Source: JANQOH01 sp965243325
GTDB taxonomy: Bacteria; Pseudomonadota; Alphaproteobacteria; UBA7887
Assembly: GCA_965243325.1 (NCBI GenBank)
Contig: CBDEUQ010000003.1
Span: forward strand, 3,472,001 to 3,536,000
Direction: 5' to 3'
Length of the DNA: 64,000 nucleotides
This document shows positions 26,313 to 34,578 of this stretch, one piece after another. The translations under genes were made by a program, and so were the position numbers. Below the pieces are notes generated by a model that ran no database searches, was not told where the DNA came from, and was given only the letters and a program-made list of their open reading frames with translations. How positions within the stretch are numbered: the first letter of the stretch is position 1; each line of letters opens with the position of its first letter.

Positions 26313-26717
26313 ATGGAGTTCGAGGGACGACAGCGCCTGTCGGTAACCGTAAATCTGGTCCCGTTGATCAACATCGTCTTTCTGCTGCTCATTTTCTTCA
26401 TGCTGACCAGCACACTGACCACGCCGGACGCGTTCGACGTGACTCTTCCCGAATCGACGCAGGGACGCGAAGGCGAAGTGGATCCGATCGTCGTGCTGAT
26501 CGCCGGCGACGGCGCGCTTGCGCTCGATAACGCGCCGATCGCGCTCGCGGCCCTGGAACCGGCGCTTGCCGCCGCGCGCGACGCGCGGCCGCTGTCAGCC
26601 GTGCTGATCAAGGCGGATGCACGAGCAACGACGGCCGATGTCGCGACCGTCCTTCGCCGTGCCCGGGCGGCCGGGATCGAGAAGGTCGGTCTCGCGACGG
26701 CAAGTTCCTCGTCGTGA
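26313..26717 (+). CDS. ExbD-family protein with Asn in place of the proton-binding Asp (ExbD2)
   Basis: A 134-residue ExbD paralogue. Its TM segment reads VNLVPLINIVFLLLIFFML: the codon at the essential Asp position is AAC (Asn), in clean sequence and the correct frame. ExbD1 next door keeps GAC (Asp) in the aligned motif. The periplasmic domain is otherwise normal and ends VLRRARAAGIEKVGLATA. Because an ExbD dimer sits inside the ExbB pentamer, a mixed dimer with one protonatable helix is possible. The TGA stop overlaps the GTG start of tonB. Confidence 0.92.
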   Translation: MEFEGRQRLSVTVNLVPLINIVFLLLIFFMLTSTLTTPDAFDVTLPESTQGREGEVDPIVVLIAGDGALALDNAPIALAALEPALAAARDARPLSAVLIKADARATTADVATVLRRARAAGIEKVGLATASSSS

Positions 26718-27853
26718 CGCGGATCACCCGGCTCGACTTCGCCGGCTGCGTCGCGGTAGCGGCGGCGCTGCACGGAAGCGTCGTCCTGGCCGTCGCTCGC
26801 CCGCAGCCGGAGCATTTGCCGCCACCGCCGGTTCTGCAGCTCAACCTGGCGGCCATGGACGACGATCTCAGCGATCTCGGCCCCTCCGACCCGAGCGCCG
26901 ATCAGGCGGCGCCCGACAACCCGTTCGACCCGTCGGAGGCGCACTCCGATCCCGACACGCCGTCGTTGCCGGACATGGTGCCGCCACCCCAACGGACGGA
27001 AGAAATACCGCCGCCGCCCGAAACGCCCTTCGAAATTCCGCCCGAAACCGAGATCCGCCCGATCGAACGCGCCGACGTACTGCCCGAGATCGCGCCCCCG
27101 CCCGAAAGGCCGGACATCGCTCCGCCGCCCGAGGCCGTTCCGGAAACGCGGCCCGAACTGGAACCGCCTCCGCGCGAATTCGTCGAGGCGCCGCGGCTCG
27201 AGCCGTTGCAGATGGAGATGCCGGACCGCCCCGAGGAGCAGCGCCCGCCCGACCTGCCGGAACCGTTGGAGATCGTGGAACGCACCCCCGACGACATTGT
27301 GCCGCCGCCGACCGAGATTCCCTTGCCGCCGGTCGCCGCGCCGCCGCCGCGTCAGGTACCGGAACGCGAAGACCCGCTTGCCGAACTTCCGCCACCGCGC
27401 GACAAGCCGGAGCCGCCGCGCCGTGAAGTCGCCGAGGCGGCGCCGGCTCCCCGTCTGCAGCCGCCGCCCGCGCAGCCGCCGCGGCGTCAGACCGCGGCGC
27501 TGCCGGCCGCACCGCCGCGCGAGGCGGTTGCCGCCGGCGCGGTGCGCACGGACGCGGCAATAGAGTTGTACAGTTCGACCCTGCACGACCTGATCAACCG
27601 CGCCGCCGCGCGAGGGTATCCGCGGCGGTCGCAGCAGCGGGGCGAAGAAGGCGTCGTGCCTATCCAGCTTCGCATCGGACCGGATGGAGCGCTCCTCGGG
27701 GTCCGCATTCTCGACGACTCGCTGGCGGCGCCGAGGCTGATTGCGGCGGCGGTCCGGGCGGTCGAGAGATCCGCTCCCTACAAGGCGTTCGCACCGTTCA
27801 TGGGGAGCGAACCGCTGCTTTTCGTCGTCCGCATCAACTACCGGCTACGGTAG
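26714..27853 (+). CDS. tonB: TonB-type energy transducer with long Pro-rich spacer
   Basis: 379 residues. A short N-terminal hydrophobic helix (about 9-26, FAGCVAVAAALHGSVVLAVA) anchors it in the inner membrane; it retains a His in the helix as in TonB. A very long Pro/Glu-rich periplasmic spacer (about 35-285) follows, full of PPP and EIPPP-like stretches, then a C-terminal domain with AAARGYPRRSQQRGEEGVVPIQLRI and FVVRINYRLR, the TonB C-terminal pattern. The spacer is longer than in E. coli TonB (239 residues in total). The GTG start at 26714 overlaps the exbD2 stop, indicating translational coupling. Confidence 0.88.
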   Translation: MTRITRLDFAGCVAVAAALHGSVVLAVARPQPEHLPPPPVLQLNLAAMDDDLSDLGPSDPSADQAAPDNPFDPSEAHSDPDTPSLPDMVPPPQRTEEIPPPPETPFEIPPETEIRPIERADVLPEIAPPPERPDIAPPPEAVPETRPELEPPPREFVEAPRLEPLQMEMPDRPEEQRPPDLPEPLEIVERTPDDIVPPPTEIPLPPVAAPPPRQVPEREDPLAELPPPRDKPEPPRREVAEAAPAPRLQPPPAQPPRRQTAALPAAPPREAVAAGAVRTDAAIELYSSTLHDLINRAAARGYPRRSQQRGEEGVVPIQLRIGPDGALLGVRILDDSLAAPRLIAAAVRAVERSAPYKAFAPFMGSEPLLFVVRINYRLR

Positions 27854-27865
27854 ACACAACGGCCG

Positions 27866-28606
27866 TCACCGCTCGTCGAGCGCCGCGAGCGCGCGCTCGG
27901 CCGCGGCGCGGATGATCTCGCCGTAGGCCGTCGTGACGGGAATGGCGATTGCGTGGCGCAGAAGGTCGCCCGCCTTCTCCGCGTATTCGTCATCGTCGAG
28001 TTTCAGCAGTCCGAGGGCGTAGTCGTAGTTCACGATGCTCGAGTCGGGCGCCAGCTTCCGCGCGGTCTCGTAGTGAGCGAGTGCGTCTTCTTCCGTGGCT
28101 CCGTACAGCACGCCGGCCATGAACCCGGCCTCGGCCACGATCTCCGCATGCCATCCCGCGAGTGCAAGATGCGCCGTCACGAAATCGGGGTCGAGGGCGA
28201 GAGCGGCGAACATCGCGTCGCGGGTCCGCTCGGCGAACCCTTCGCTAAACGCTTCCATCGCTCCGATCGTCTGCGCGTAGCGGCCCATGGCGTGCGCCGA
28301 CTGCACGTGCGCCTCGGGATTGGCGGCGTCGAGTTCGACGGCCTTCGCCGCGTCGGCCATGGCCCGCTCGAAAATTCCCTGTTTCTCGTCCTCGGGCGCG
28401 ACGTGATAGCCGTAAATCGCCAAAGATCGCGCCGCAAGGGCGTAGCTCTCGGAGGTGTTCACCGCCTCGCCCATATCGGCGGCGTCGACGAAACGCCCCT
28501 CGTCGGCGGCGCGTCGCGCCTCCTCTATCGTTTGCGCCGCAGCCGGAACGCCGGCCGTGAGCAACCCCAGCATCGTCGCAAAGGCAACCGCCCGCTTGCC
28601 TCCCAT
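27866..28606 (-). CDS. Exported TPR-repeat protein of unknown function
   Basis: 246 residues with a signal peptide (MGGKRAVAFATMLGLLTAG, cleavage near AAAQ) and at least three helical TPR-like units (AAKAVELDAANPEAHVQSA, ALALDPDFVTAHLALAGW, ARKLAPDSSIVNYDYALGL). ATG 28606 follows a strong AAGGAG site. It is convergent with tonB (12 bases apart) and 25 bases after the RidA gene on the same strand. TPR proteins mediate protein contacts; no partner can be named. Confidence 0.85.
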   Translation of the reverse strand: MGGKRAVAFATMLGLLTAGVPAAAQTIEEARRAADEGRFVDAADMGEAVNTSESYALAARSLAIYGYHVAPEDEKQGIFERAMADAAKAVELDAANPEAHVQSAHAMGRYAQTIGAMEAFSEGFAERTRDAMFAALALDPDFVTAHLALAGWHAEIVAEAGFMAGVLYGATEEDALAHYETARKLAPDSSIVNYDYALGLLKLDDDEYAEKAGDLLRHAIAIPVTTAYGEIIRAAAERALAALDER

Positions 28607-28631
28607 TTCCGAACTCCTTTCCGGCCGCAAT

Positions 28632-29015
28632 TCAGCCGCCGACCACGGCCTCGGCCTCGATCTCCACCTTGAGTCCCGGCAGCACCAGCGCGCTGACTTC
28701 GACCAGGCTGGACGCCGGACGGTGCGGGCCGAAATAGGTTTCGCGCAGCGGGTTGATTCGCGCCCTGTCGGCAATGTCGGTCAGAAACAGGGTTACCTTC
28801 ACGATGTCGCTCGGAACACCGCCGGCGGCGCGCAGCGCCGCGTCCATACTGGCCAGCGCAAGGCGGAACTGTTCGACCGTATCGTCGGGAATCGATCCGT
28901 CCGCGGCGACGCCGACCGTGCCCGAAATCCACACCCGGTCGCCCGCGCGCGTCGCGTGGCAGTAGTGGCTCACCGGTTCGAGTTGGCCCGGGACCATAAA
29001 TCTCTGTATCGCCAT
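28632..29015 (-). CDS. RidA/YjgF-family protein
   Basis: 127 residues from ATG 29015, the usual RidA length. RidA proteins hydrolyse reactive enamine/imine intermediates from PLP enzymes. Signatures: ISGTVGVAADGSIPDD, VKVTLFLTDIADRARIN, and the C-terminal block HRPASSLVEVSALVLPGLKVEIEAEAV. The usual Arg of the active site (in RPAR / RPA motifs) is replaced by the RPASS form, so the protein may belong to a less studied RidA subgroup. An in-frame ATG at 29036 would add seven residues. Confidence 0.88.
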   Translation of the reverse strand: MAIQRFMVPGQLEPVSHYCHATRAGDRVWISGTVGVAADGSIPDDTVEQFRLALASMDAALRAAGGVPSDIVKVTLFLTDIADRARINPLRETYFGPHRPASSLVEVSALVLPGLKVEIEAEAVVGG

Positions 29016-29068
29016 CTTTGCTCTTGCCCTCGTCATGTCCGTGCGGCGTGCCGGCACCGGCCCGCGCG

Positions 29069-29551
29069 TCAACGCCCGAGCAGCCAACGCGCTGCCTGAG
29101 CCAGGAGATGGAAAGCGCCGCCGCCCGCGAGCGCGATCGCGACGCTTCTCAGCAGGTCCTTCGAGAACTGCGATTGCGCATCGGCGCCAAACAGCACGAA
29201 TCCGAATGCCACGACGAGGAACGCTGCCCCGAACCCGCCCCCGTAGACGAAAAGGCGCATGGCGAGCGCATGGCGTCGTTCGGCCGCCTCCTTTTCGAAT
29301 TCCAGCCGCTGTCCGCGGAGTTCCGCCTCGCGGCGATGCTGCTCGTCGTTCGCGGAGGCGGCTCTCTCCATCGCCGCCGTGCGGCGGTCGCACGCTTCGA
29401 TTCGCCGTCGCTCCATATCGCGCCACAGGGCGAACGCATCGGCGGAGGCCTCCGGCGTCTCGCCAGGAGTGCGGGGCGGCGTCCGCGCCTCGTCGCCGCT
29501 CTCTTCGGCGGGCGGGTCGCCGGGCAACCGGTCTGTTCCGGTTTCGGACAT
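29069..29551 (-). CDS. Small coiled-coil membrane protein of unknown function
   Basis: 160 residues, not recognised. A Pro/Glu-rich cytoplasmic N-terminus (1-45) leads into a charged helix likely to form a coiled coil (about 45-92, rich in Arg/Glu: FEKEAAERRHALAMRLF), then two hydrophobic helices (about 97-120, FGAAFLVVAFGFVLFG, and 133-155, VAIALAGGGAFHLLAQAA). It lies 9 bases after a 77-residue gene that itself overlaps gloA, so it is the end of the long lpx operon. Codon use is that of its neighbours, which supports a real gene. Confidence 0.65.
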   Translation of the reverse strand: MSETGTDRLPGDPPAEESGDEARTPPRTPGETPEASADAFALWRDMERRRIEACDRRTAAMERAASANDEQHRREAELRGQRLEFEKEAAERRHALAMRLFVYGGGFGAAFLVVAFGFVLFGADAQSQFSKDLLRSVAIALAGGGAFHLLAQAARWLLGR

Positions 29552-29560
29552 GGCGTGACG

Positions 29561-29794
29561 CTACTCCAGGAGGCGTTCGACGTATACGTCGGCAAATCCG
29601 GAGCGAACGCGCCAGCGATCGTCGAAGCATCGAGCAACGTCGGTGACGATCGGCGCCGCTGCCCGCCGCGCCTGCCGGCGCACCGCTTCTTCGAGCGCGT
29701 CGTCGTGAGCCTCGAAGTAGCGGTCGGGCGGCGGGACTGTGGTGTCCCCGGCTTCCCGCCCGGGTGCGTTCCCACTTTCCCCGCTCGCGGTCAT
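29561..29794 (-). CDS. Small hypothetical protein, 77 aa
   Basis: Starts at ATG 29794 overlapping the TGA of gloA (ATGA), a typical coupling arrangement. The 77 residues are acidic and disordered at first (GESGNAPGREAGDTTVPPP) then helical, with YFEAHDDALEEAVRRQARRA and VTDVARCFDDRWRVRSGFAD, ending VYVERLLE. No family was recognised. It is real mainly on context: stop-start overlap before it and a close downstream gene. Confidence 0.5.
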   Translation of the reverse strand: MTASGESGNAPGREAGDTTVPPPDRYFEAHDDALEEAVRRQARRAAAPIVTDVARCFDDRWRVRSGFADVYVERLLE

Positions 29795-30195
29795 CGACGC
29801 TCTATCAGTTCGATCTTGTATCCGTCGGGGTCTTCCACGAATGCGATCACGGTGCTGCCGTGCTTCATCGGACCGGGCTCGCGCACCACGTTGACGCCGT
29901 TTGCCTTGAGCGTCGCACACGTCGCGTAAATGTCCGGGACACCGAGCGCCACATGGCCGTAACCGGCGCCGAGGTCGTACGCCTCCTCCTGATCCCAATT
30001 GTGCGTAAGCTCGAGCACCGTATGGCTCTTTTCCGGACCGTACCCCACGAAAGCCAGCGTGAATCGGCCCTCCGGAAAGTCGGTGCGGCGCAGCAGGGTC
30101 ATGCCCAGCCCGCCGGTATAGAACTGAATCGATGCATCCAGATCGCGCACCCGGAGCATCGTGTGGAGCATCCGCCAATCCGCAACTTCAGCCAT
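29791..30195 (-). CDS. gloA: Lactoylglutathione lyase (glyoxalase I)
   Basis: 134 residues. Isomerises the methylglyoxal-glutathione hemithioacetal to S-lactoylglutathione. The sequence follows bacterial nickel-type GloA: MLHTMLRVRDLDASIQFYTGG contains the first metal His, TVLELTHNW a Glu ligand, YGHVALGV the second His, and FVEDPDGYKIELIE the last Glu. Its start overlaps the lpxB stop by 8 bases, so it rides on the lipid A operon. Confidence 0.95.
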   Translation of the reverse strand: MAEVADWRMLHTMLRVRDLDASIQFYTGGLGMTLLRRTDFPEGRFTLAFVGYGPEKSHTVLELTHNWDQEEAYDLGAGYGHVALGVPDIYATCATLKANGVNVVREPGPMKHGSTVIAFVEDPDGYKIELIERR

Positions 30196-31396
30196 GGCCG
30201 ATCCGCCTGTGTTGGCCGACCGCGGAGAGAACGACGCGCGCGGCGCGCTCCGACGGTGTCACCTCACCGTCCGGCCCGCCGAGCGCCTCGACGGCGCGGT
30301 CCATCGCGTCAATCTGGGCCGAACGGGTGTCCGAATCAACGAATAACCGCTCGACATGCTCGGCAACCGCGCGCGGCGTGCACGATCCCTGCAACAACTC
30401 GGGGACGGCCGGACGATCGAGGACGAGGTTTACCAGACCGACCGCCGGAACGCGGACGAGGCGGCGCGCGATGGCGTAGCTCACCGGCGACAGACGGTAG
30501 CACACGACCATCGGCGTGCGCGCCGCGGCCAGCTCCACCGTCACCGTGCCCGACGTTGCGACCGCGGCGTCGGCGGCGGAGAACGCGGCCTGGCGCTCCG
30601 ACACGCCGACGACGACCGGCGGCCGCGGCCAGCGCGCACCGGTCACGGCGGCGGCGACCGCCGGCACCGTCGCCGTGACGAGCCTCAAGTCGGGCATTCG
30701 CGCCGCGAGGATCTGCGCCGCCGCCAGATATGTCGGAAGCATCCGCTCCACTTCGCCCAAGCGGCTCCCGGGAAGCACCGCCAGCAGCGGCGCCTCTTCC
30801 GCGATACCGTGACGCGCGCGGAAGTCCCCGTCGCTCTGTTGCGCCGTTTCGACCGCGGGATGCCCGACGTAGTGGCACGGCAGTCCGGCGTTCTCGAAGT
30901 ACGGTGGCTCGAACGGCAGCAAGGCGAGCACGTGATCGAACAGCCTCGCCATGGTCCGCACGCGGCCCGCGCGCCACGCCCACACGCTCGGCGCGACGTA
31001 GTGGACCAGCGGCCGGTCGAATTTCCGCAAGCGCCGGGCGAGCGCCGTATTGAAACCGGGCGAGTCTATCGTGACGACAACGGCGGGCCGCTGCTCGCGA
31101 ACGGCCGCCGCCGTCTGCCGCAAGCGGAGAAGAAGGCGCGGTACGCTCGGCAGCACTTCGACGAGTCCCATGACCGACAGCTCGGACATCGGGAACAAGC
31201 TGCGCAGCCCTTCGGCGCCCATGCGTTCGCCGCCGACGCCGGCGAAGGCGATCCGCCCCGCCGCCAGTCCGCGCAACGCCGCCATCAGGCGCGCGCCGAG
31301 GAGGTCGCCCGAGGGTTCGCCGGCGACGAGAAAGACCAGAGGTTCGCCGCGAGTCATGCCGGCCGTGTCGATCCGCCGAGTCGGGCGAAGGGACAT
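30188..31396 (-). CDS. lpxB: Lipid-A-disaccharide synthase
   Basis: 402 residues, GT19 family; joins UDP-diacylglucosamine to lipid X at the inner membrane. It begins (after 14 residues) with VFLVAGEPSGDLLGARLMAAL and carries FAGVGGERMGAEGL, YVAPSVWAWRAGRV, LLPFEPPYF, VAVLPGSRLGEVERMLP and AVATSGTVTVELA, all typical. ATG 31396 has a GAGGG site; ATG 31357 (MTRGEPLV) is the alternative. It sits 37 bases after lpxI. Confidence 0.97.
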   Translation of the reverse strand: MSLRPTRRIDTAGMTRGEPLVFLVAGEPSGDLLGARLMAALRGLAAGRIAFAGVGGERMGAEGLRSLFPMSELSVMGLVEVLPSVPRLLLRLRQTAAAVREQRPAVVVTIDSPGFNTALARRLRKFDRPLVHYVAPSVWAWRAGRVRTMARLFDHVLALLPFEPPYFENAGLPCHYVGHPAVETAQQSDGDFRARHGIAEEAPLLAVLPGSRLGEVERMLPTYLAAAQILAARMPDLRLVTATVPAVAAAVTGARWPRPPVVVGVSERQAAFSAADAAVATSGTVTVELAAARTPMVVCYRLSPVSYAIARRLVRVPAVGLVNLVLDRPAVPELLQGSCTPRAVAEHVERLFVDSDTRSAQIDAMDRAVEALGGPDGEVTPSERAARVVLSAVGQHRRIGHG

Positions 31397-31433
31397 GCCG
31401 GCCCTCGACTTCCGGCAACGACGCCACGCGGCG

Positions 31434-32255
31434 TCATGCCTCTGGATCGATCCCGCAGAGAAACACGCGCGCGCGGTCTGCGGCCTCGATCGTCCGCTCG
31501 CGTTCCAGGATCAGCGCGGCGCCCGCCTCGACGGCCGCGCCGGAGAAACCGGCGGCTGCCATCGCATCGACGGTCGCGGGACCGATCGCCGGCAGATCGA
31601 CCCGACGGTCCTGATCGGATTTGGCGCACTTGACCAACACCGGGCCGGTTCCGCGGCGTTGCAGTGCGCCGCAGCGGGCAATCAGCGCATCGGTCCCCTC
31701 GGCGCCCTCGATCCCGAGAACGATCCCTCGCTGGACAACCGCCGCCTGGCCGACGTCGTATGGGCCGAGCGCCGAGAGCACCGCGACGCCGCGGGCGATG
31801 TCCGCGCGCGCGGTCGCGTCGACGCGGACCTTGCCGAGGACGCCCGGCGCTATCCTCAGTTCCGGGGCTACGGCATCGGCCGCAACGACACGGAACCCCT
31901 CGTCTTCCAGTTCGCGAACGGCCGCGGACAGCACCGCGTTGTCCCCTCGGTCGGCCGACAGCAGGCGAGGCAGCATCTTGAGCGCTCGCCAGTCGAGAGA
32001 GAGGGACGACCAGTCCAGCCGCGACGCCCGCCCCGCCAGCACCACGTCCCGCGCGCCGCTGCGCTTGAGAAATCCGATCATGCGTCCGACGGCGCCGGGC
32101 GCGGCCCAGATGTGCTTGACCCCGTCGGTGGTCGCGGCGTCTGTCAGTCCTTCGACGGCGACGACGACCACGTCGCGCGCCTGTCGGCGGGCGGCGGCGA
32201 CGAGGTGCCGCGGCAGGACGCCGCCGCCGGCGACGACGCCGAGCCTAGGCGGCAC
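31434..32255 (-). CDS. lpxI: UDP-2,3-diacylglucosamine pyrophosphatase LpxI
   Basis: 273 residues, the DUF1009 family that replaces LpxH in most Alphaproteobacteria. It hydrolyses UDP-2,3-diacylglucosamine to lipid X. Signatures: RLGVVAGGGVLPRHL at the N-terminus, SALGPYDVGQAAVVQRGIVLGIEG, and DLPAIGPATVDAMAAAGF in the catalytic C-terminal domain, with conserved Asp residues. The start overlaps the lpxA stop by 11 bases. Confidence 0.96.
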   Translation of the reverse strand: MPPRLGVVAGGGVLPRHLVAAARRQARDVVVVAVEGLTDAATTDGVKHIWAAPGAVGRMIGFLKRSGARDVVLAGRASRLDWSSLSLDWRALKMLPRLLSADRGDNAVLSAAVRELEDEGFRVVAADAVAPELRIAPGVLGKVRVDATARADIARGVAVLSALGPYDVGQAAVVQRGIVLGIEGAEGTDALIARCGALQRRGTGPVLVKCAKSDQDRRVDLPAIGPATVDAMAAAGFSGAAVEAGAALILERERTIEAADRARVFLCGIDPEA

Positions 32256-33069
32256 GGCCCTGGCTGGGCCTGCAGATCGCGCGGTTGCTTTCGGCGCGGA
32301 TGAAATCGACGATGTCCATGACCGGTTGGACGGCGCGGAACTCCTCGGCGACGTCGGCGAGCCGTTCGGACATCGTGCCCTCCTCGGCGAACAGGAGGCG
32401 ATACGCCTTGCGCATCTCGTGGATCGTATCGCGCGAAAAGCCGCGCCGCACGAGTCCGATGACGTTCAGCCCCGAGAGGTGCGCCCGGTTGCCGACGACC
32501 GAACCGTAGGGAATCACGTCGCGCTCGACGCCGGTCATGCCGCCGACCATGGCGTGCCGGCCGATGCGGACGAATTGGTGAACGGCACTGAGGCCGCCGA
32601 CTATCGCGTAGTCGTCCACGACCACGTGGCCGGCCAGTCCCGCGTTGTTCACGAGGATCACGTGGTCGCCAATCCGGCAGTCATGCGCGACGTGGGCACC
32701 GACCATGAACAGGCAACGGCTGCCGATGCGCGTGACCATTCCGCCGCCATGGGTGCCCGGGTTCATCGTGACATGCTCGCGGATCACGTTGTGGGCGCCG
32801 ATGACGAGTCGCGACCGCTCGCCGCGGTACTTCAGGTCCTGCGGCGGCTGGCCGATGGACGCGAAGGGGTAGATCGTCGTCGCCGTTCCGACGTGCGTGC
32901 GCCCGGCGACGACGACATGCGAGCGCAACTCGACGCCGCCGTCGAGCACGACCTCCGCGCCGACACAGCAATACGGGCCGACGACGACGCCGGGACCGAT
33001 CTGGGCGCCGTCCTCGATCACTGCGGTCGGGTGGATCGACGGCGCGGTGTCGATGACGTTCGCCGTCAT
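32245..33069 (-). CDS. lpxA: UDP-N-acetylglucosamine acyltransferase
   Basis: 274 residues. Transfers a 3-hydroxyacyl chain from ACP to UDP-GlcNAc, the first lipid A step. The protein is a left-handed beta helix of hexapeptide repeats (IHPTAVIEDGAQIGPG ...), with the catalytic His region in GAHVAHDCRIGDHVIL, and QPPQDLKYRGE and RGFSRDTIHEMRKAYRLLF typical of LpxA. ATG 33069 overlaps the fabZ stop by 4 bases. The open frame further upstream merely shadows fabZ. Confidence 0.97.
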   Translation of the reverse strand: MTANVIDTAPSIHPTAVIEDGAQIGPGVVVGPYCCVGAEVVLDGGVELRSHVVVAGRTHVGTATTIYPFASIGQPPQDLKYRGERSRLVIGAHNVIREHVTMNPGTHGGGMVTRIGSRCLFMVGAHVAHDCRIGDHVILVNNAGLAGHVVVDDYAIVGGLSAVHQFVRIGRHAMVGGMTGVERDVIPYGSVVGNRAHLSGLNVIGLVRRGFSRDTIHEMRKAYRLLFAEEGTMSERLADVAEEFRAVQPVMDIVDFIRAESNRAICRPSQGRAA

Positions 33070-33578
33070 TCGTCGCCGTCCATGATCATGGCGGATATCG
33101 TCGCTTCGGCCATGAGAACGTCCCCGACCGTCACCCGACACGCGAACTTCCACACGTTGCGCCGGTTGGCCCGCCTTTCGACCCGTATGTACATGCTGTC
33201 GCCGGGGACCACGGGCTTGCGAAACCTCGCCCCGTCGACGCTCATGAAATAGACCAGCTTGCCTTCCGCCTCGGGACCGAGAGTGCTGACGACGAGCACG
33301 GCCGCGGTCTGCGCCATCGATTCGATGATCAGCACGCCGGGCATCACCGGCTTGGCCGGAAAGTGGCCGGCGAACTGCGGCTCGTTGACGGTCACGTTTT
33401 TCAGGCCGATGGCGTACTCGCCATGAGCGACGTCGATCACGCGGTCGATCAGGAGGAACGGCGCGCGGTGCGGAATCATTTCCATGATCCGCGCCAGATC
33501 GATGTCGGGCGTGCGCTTCGCCGGCGGCGCGCCGCCGGCTCCGCATCCTATGTTCGCTTCTTCAGCTGCCTGTCCCAT
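33066..33578 (-). CDS. fabZ: 3-hydroxyacyl-ACP dehydratase FabZ
   Basis: 170 residues. Dehydrates 3-hydroxyacyl-ACP in fatty acid synthesis and competes with LpxA and LpxD for substrate. Catalytic His and Glu are in GHFPAKPVMPGVLIIE, with IMEMIPHRAPFLLIDRV near residue 30 and FRKPVVPGD later. The family is about 150 residues; here the N-terminus is about 15 longer because no start codon lies nearer. The start lies 31 bases inside lpxD. Confidence 0.95.
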   Translation of the reverse strand: MGQAAEEANIGCGAGGAPPAKRTPDIDLARIMEMIPHRAPFLLIDRVIDVAHGEYAIGLKNVTVNEPQFAGHFPAKPVMPGVLIIESMAQTAAVLVVSTLGPEAEGKLVYFMSVDGARFRKPVVPGDSMYIRVERRANRRNVWKFACRVTVGDVLMAEATISAMIMDGDE

Positions 33579-34576
33579 AACGCAACCAGTCGGAAAAACT
33601 GCTTTACCGGACGCGCCGGCGCGCCGCAGACGGACGCGCCCGCGGGCACGTCGCGCATGACGCCGCTCTGTGCCGCGATCCGCGCGCCCGCGCCTATGCG
33701 CAAATGGCCGGCGACACCTGCCTGCGCGGCAACGATGGCGAAGTCCGCGAGGCGCGAACTGCCGGCGACGCCCGACTGGGCGACGAGCACGCAGTTTCGG
33801 CCGATGCGAACGTTGTGCCCGATTTGCACCAGATTGTCGATCTTGCTGCCGGCGCCGATGATCGTATCGGGACCGGATCCGCGATCGACCGTGCTGTTCG
33901 CGCCGATCTCGACATCGTCTTCCACGATCGCCCTGCCGAGCTGCACGACGGTCTCGTGGCCGGCCTCGGACATGGCGAAGCCGAAGCCATCCTGTCCAAT
34001 TCGGACCCCCGGGTGCAGCGTCACGCGGTCGCCGAGAATGCAGTGGCCGAGGGATGCGCCGACTCCGATCACGCAATCGTCGCCGACGATGACGCACGGC
34101 CCGACGACGGCGTTCGCGCGAATGCGGCAACGCGCGCCGATTTCCGCGCGCGCCTCGACCACGGCGCCCGCGTCAACCTGACTGCCGGGGCCGAGGATGG
34201 CGGTCGGATCCACACGGGCGCTCTCGGCGACGCCCGACCGCTCGATACGCTGGGGCGGATACAGCAACTGGGTGGCCCGAGCGTAGGCGTGGTAGGGCTT
34301 GTCGCTGACGATCAGCGCCGCCTGCCGCGGGGCGCGGTCGCGCATGGCGGGCGCTAGAACCACTGCCCCGGCCTTCGTCGCCGCGAGCGCATCGGCGTAC
34401 TTCCGGTTCTCGAAGAAGCTGAGATCGGAGCGCCCCGCGTCTTGCAGCGGTGACACTCCCCGGATCAGGAGCCCGGCGTCCGCAGGGTCCGCCAGCGCCG
34501 CGCCGATCCGCTCTGCCAGATCGCCGACCGGAACCGGTTCAGGTACGGCGAAAAACCGCGGGTCGGGCGTCGGCAC
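33548..34576 (-). CDS. lpxD: UDP-3-O-(3-hydroxyacyl)glucosamine N-acyltransferase
   Basis: 342 residues, third enzyme of lipid A synthesis. It has the LpxD N-terminal uridine-binding domain (ISPLQDAGRSDLSFFENRKY type, here VSPLQDAGRSDLSFFENRKY) and then the hexapeptide beta helix, with catalytic His in KIDNLVQIGHNVRIGRN. ATG 34576 follows skp by only a couple of bases, so the two are coupled. Confidence 0.97.
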   Translation of the reverse strand: MPTPDPRFFAVPEPVPVGDLAERIGAALADPADAGLLIRGVSPLQDAGRSDLSFFENRKYADALAATKAGAVVLAPAMRDRAPRQAALIVSDKPYHAYARATQLLYPPQRIERSGVAESARVDPTAILGPGSQVDAGAVVEARAEIGARCRIRANAVVGPCVIVGDDCVIGVGASLGHCILGDRVTLHPGVRIGQDGFGFAMSEAGHETVVQLGRAIVEDDVEIGANSTVDRGSGPDTIIGAGSKIDNLVQIGHNVRIGRNCVLVAQSGVAGSSRLADFAIVAAQAGVAGHLRIGAGARIAAQSGVMRDVPAGASVCGAPARPVKQFFRLVALWDRQLKKRT

Positions 34577-34578
34577 GC

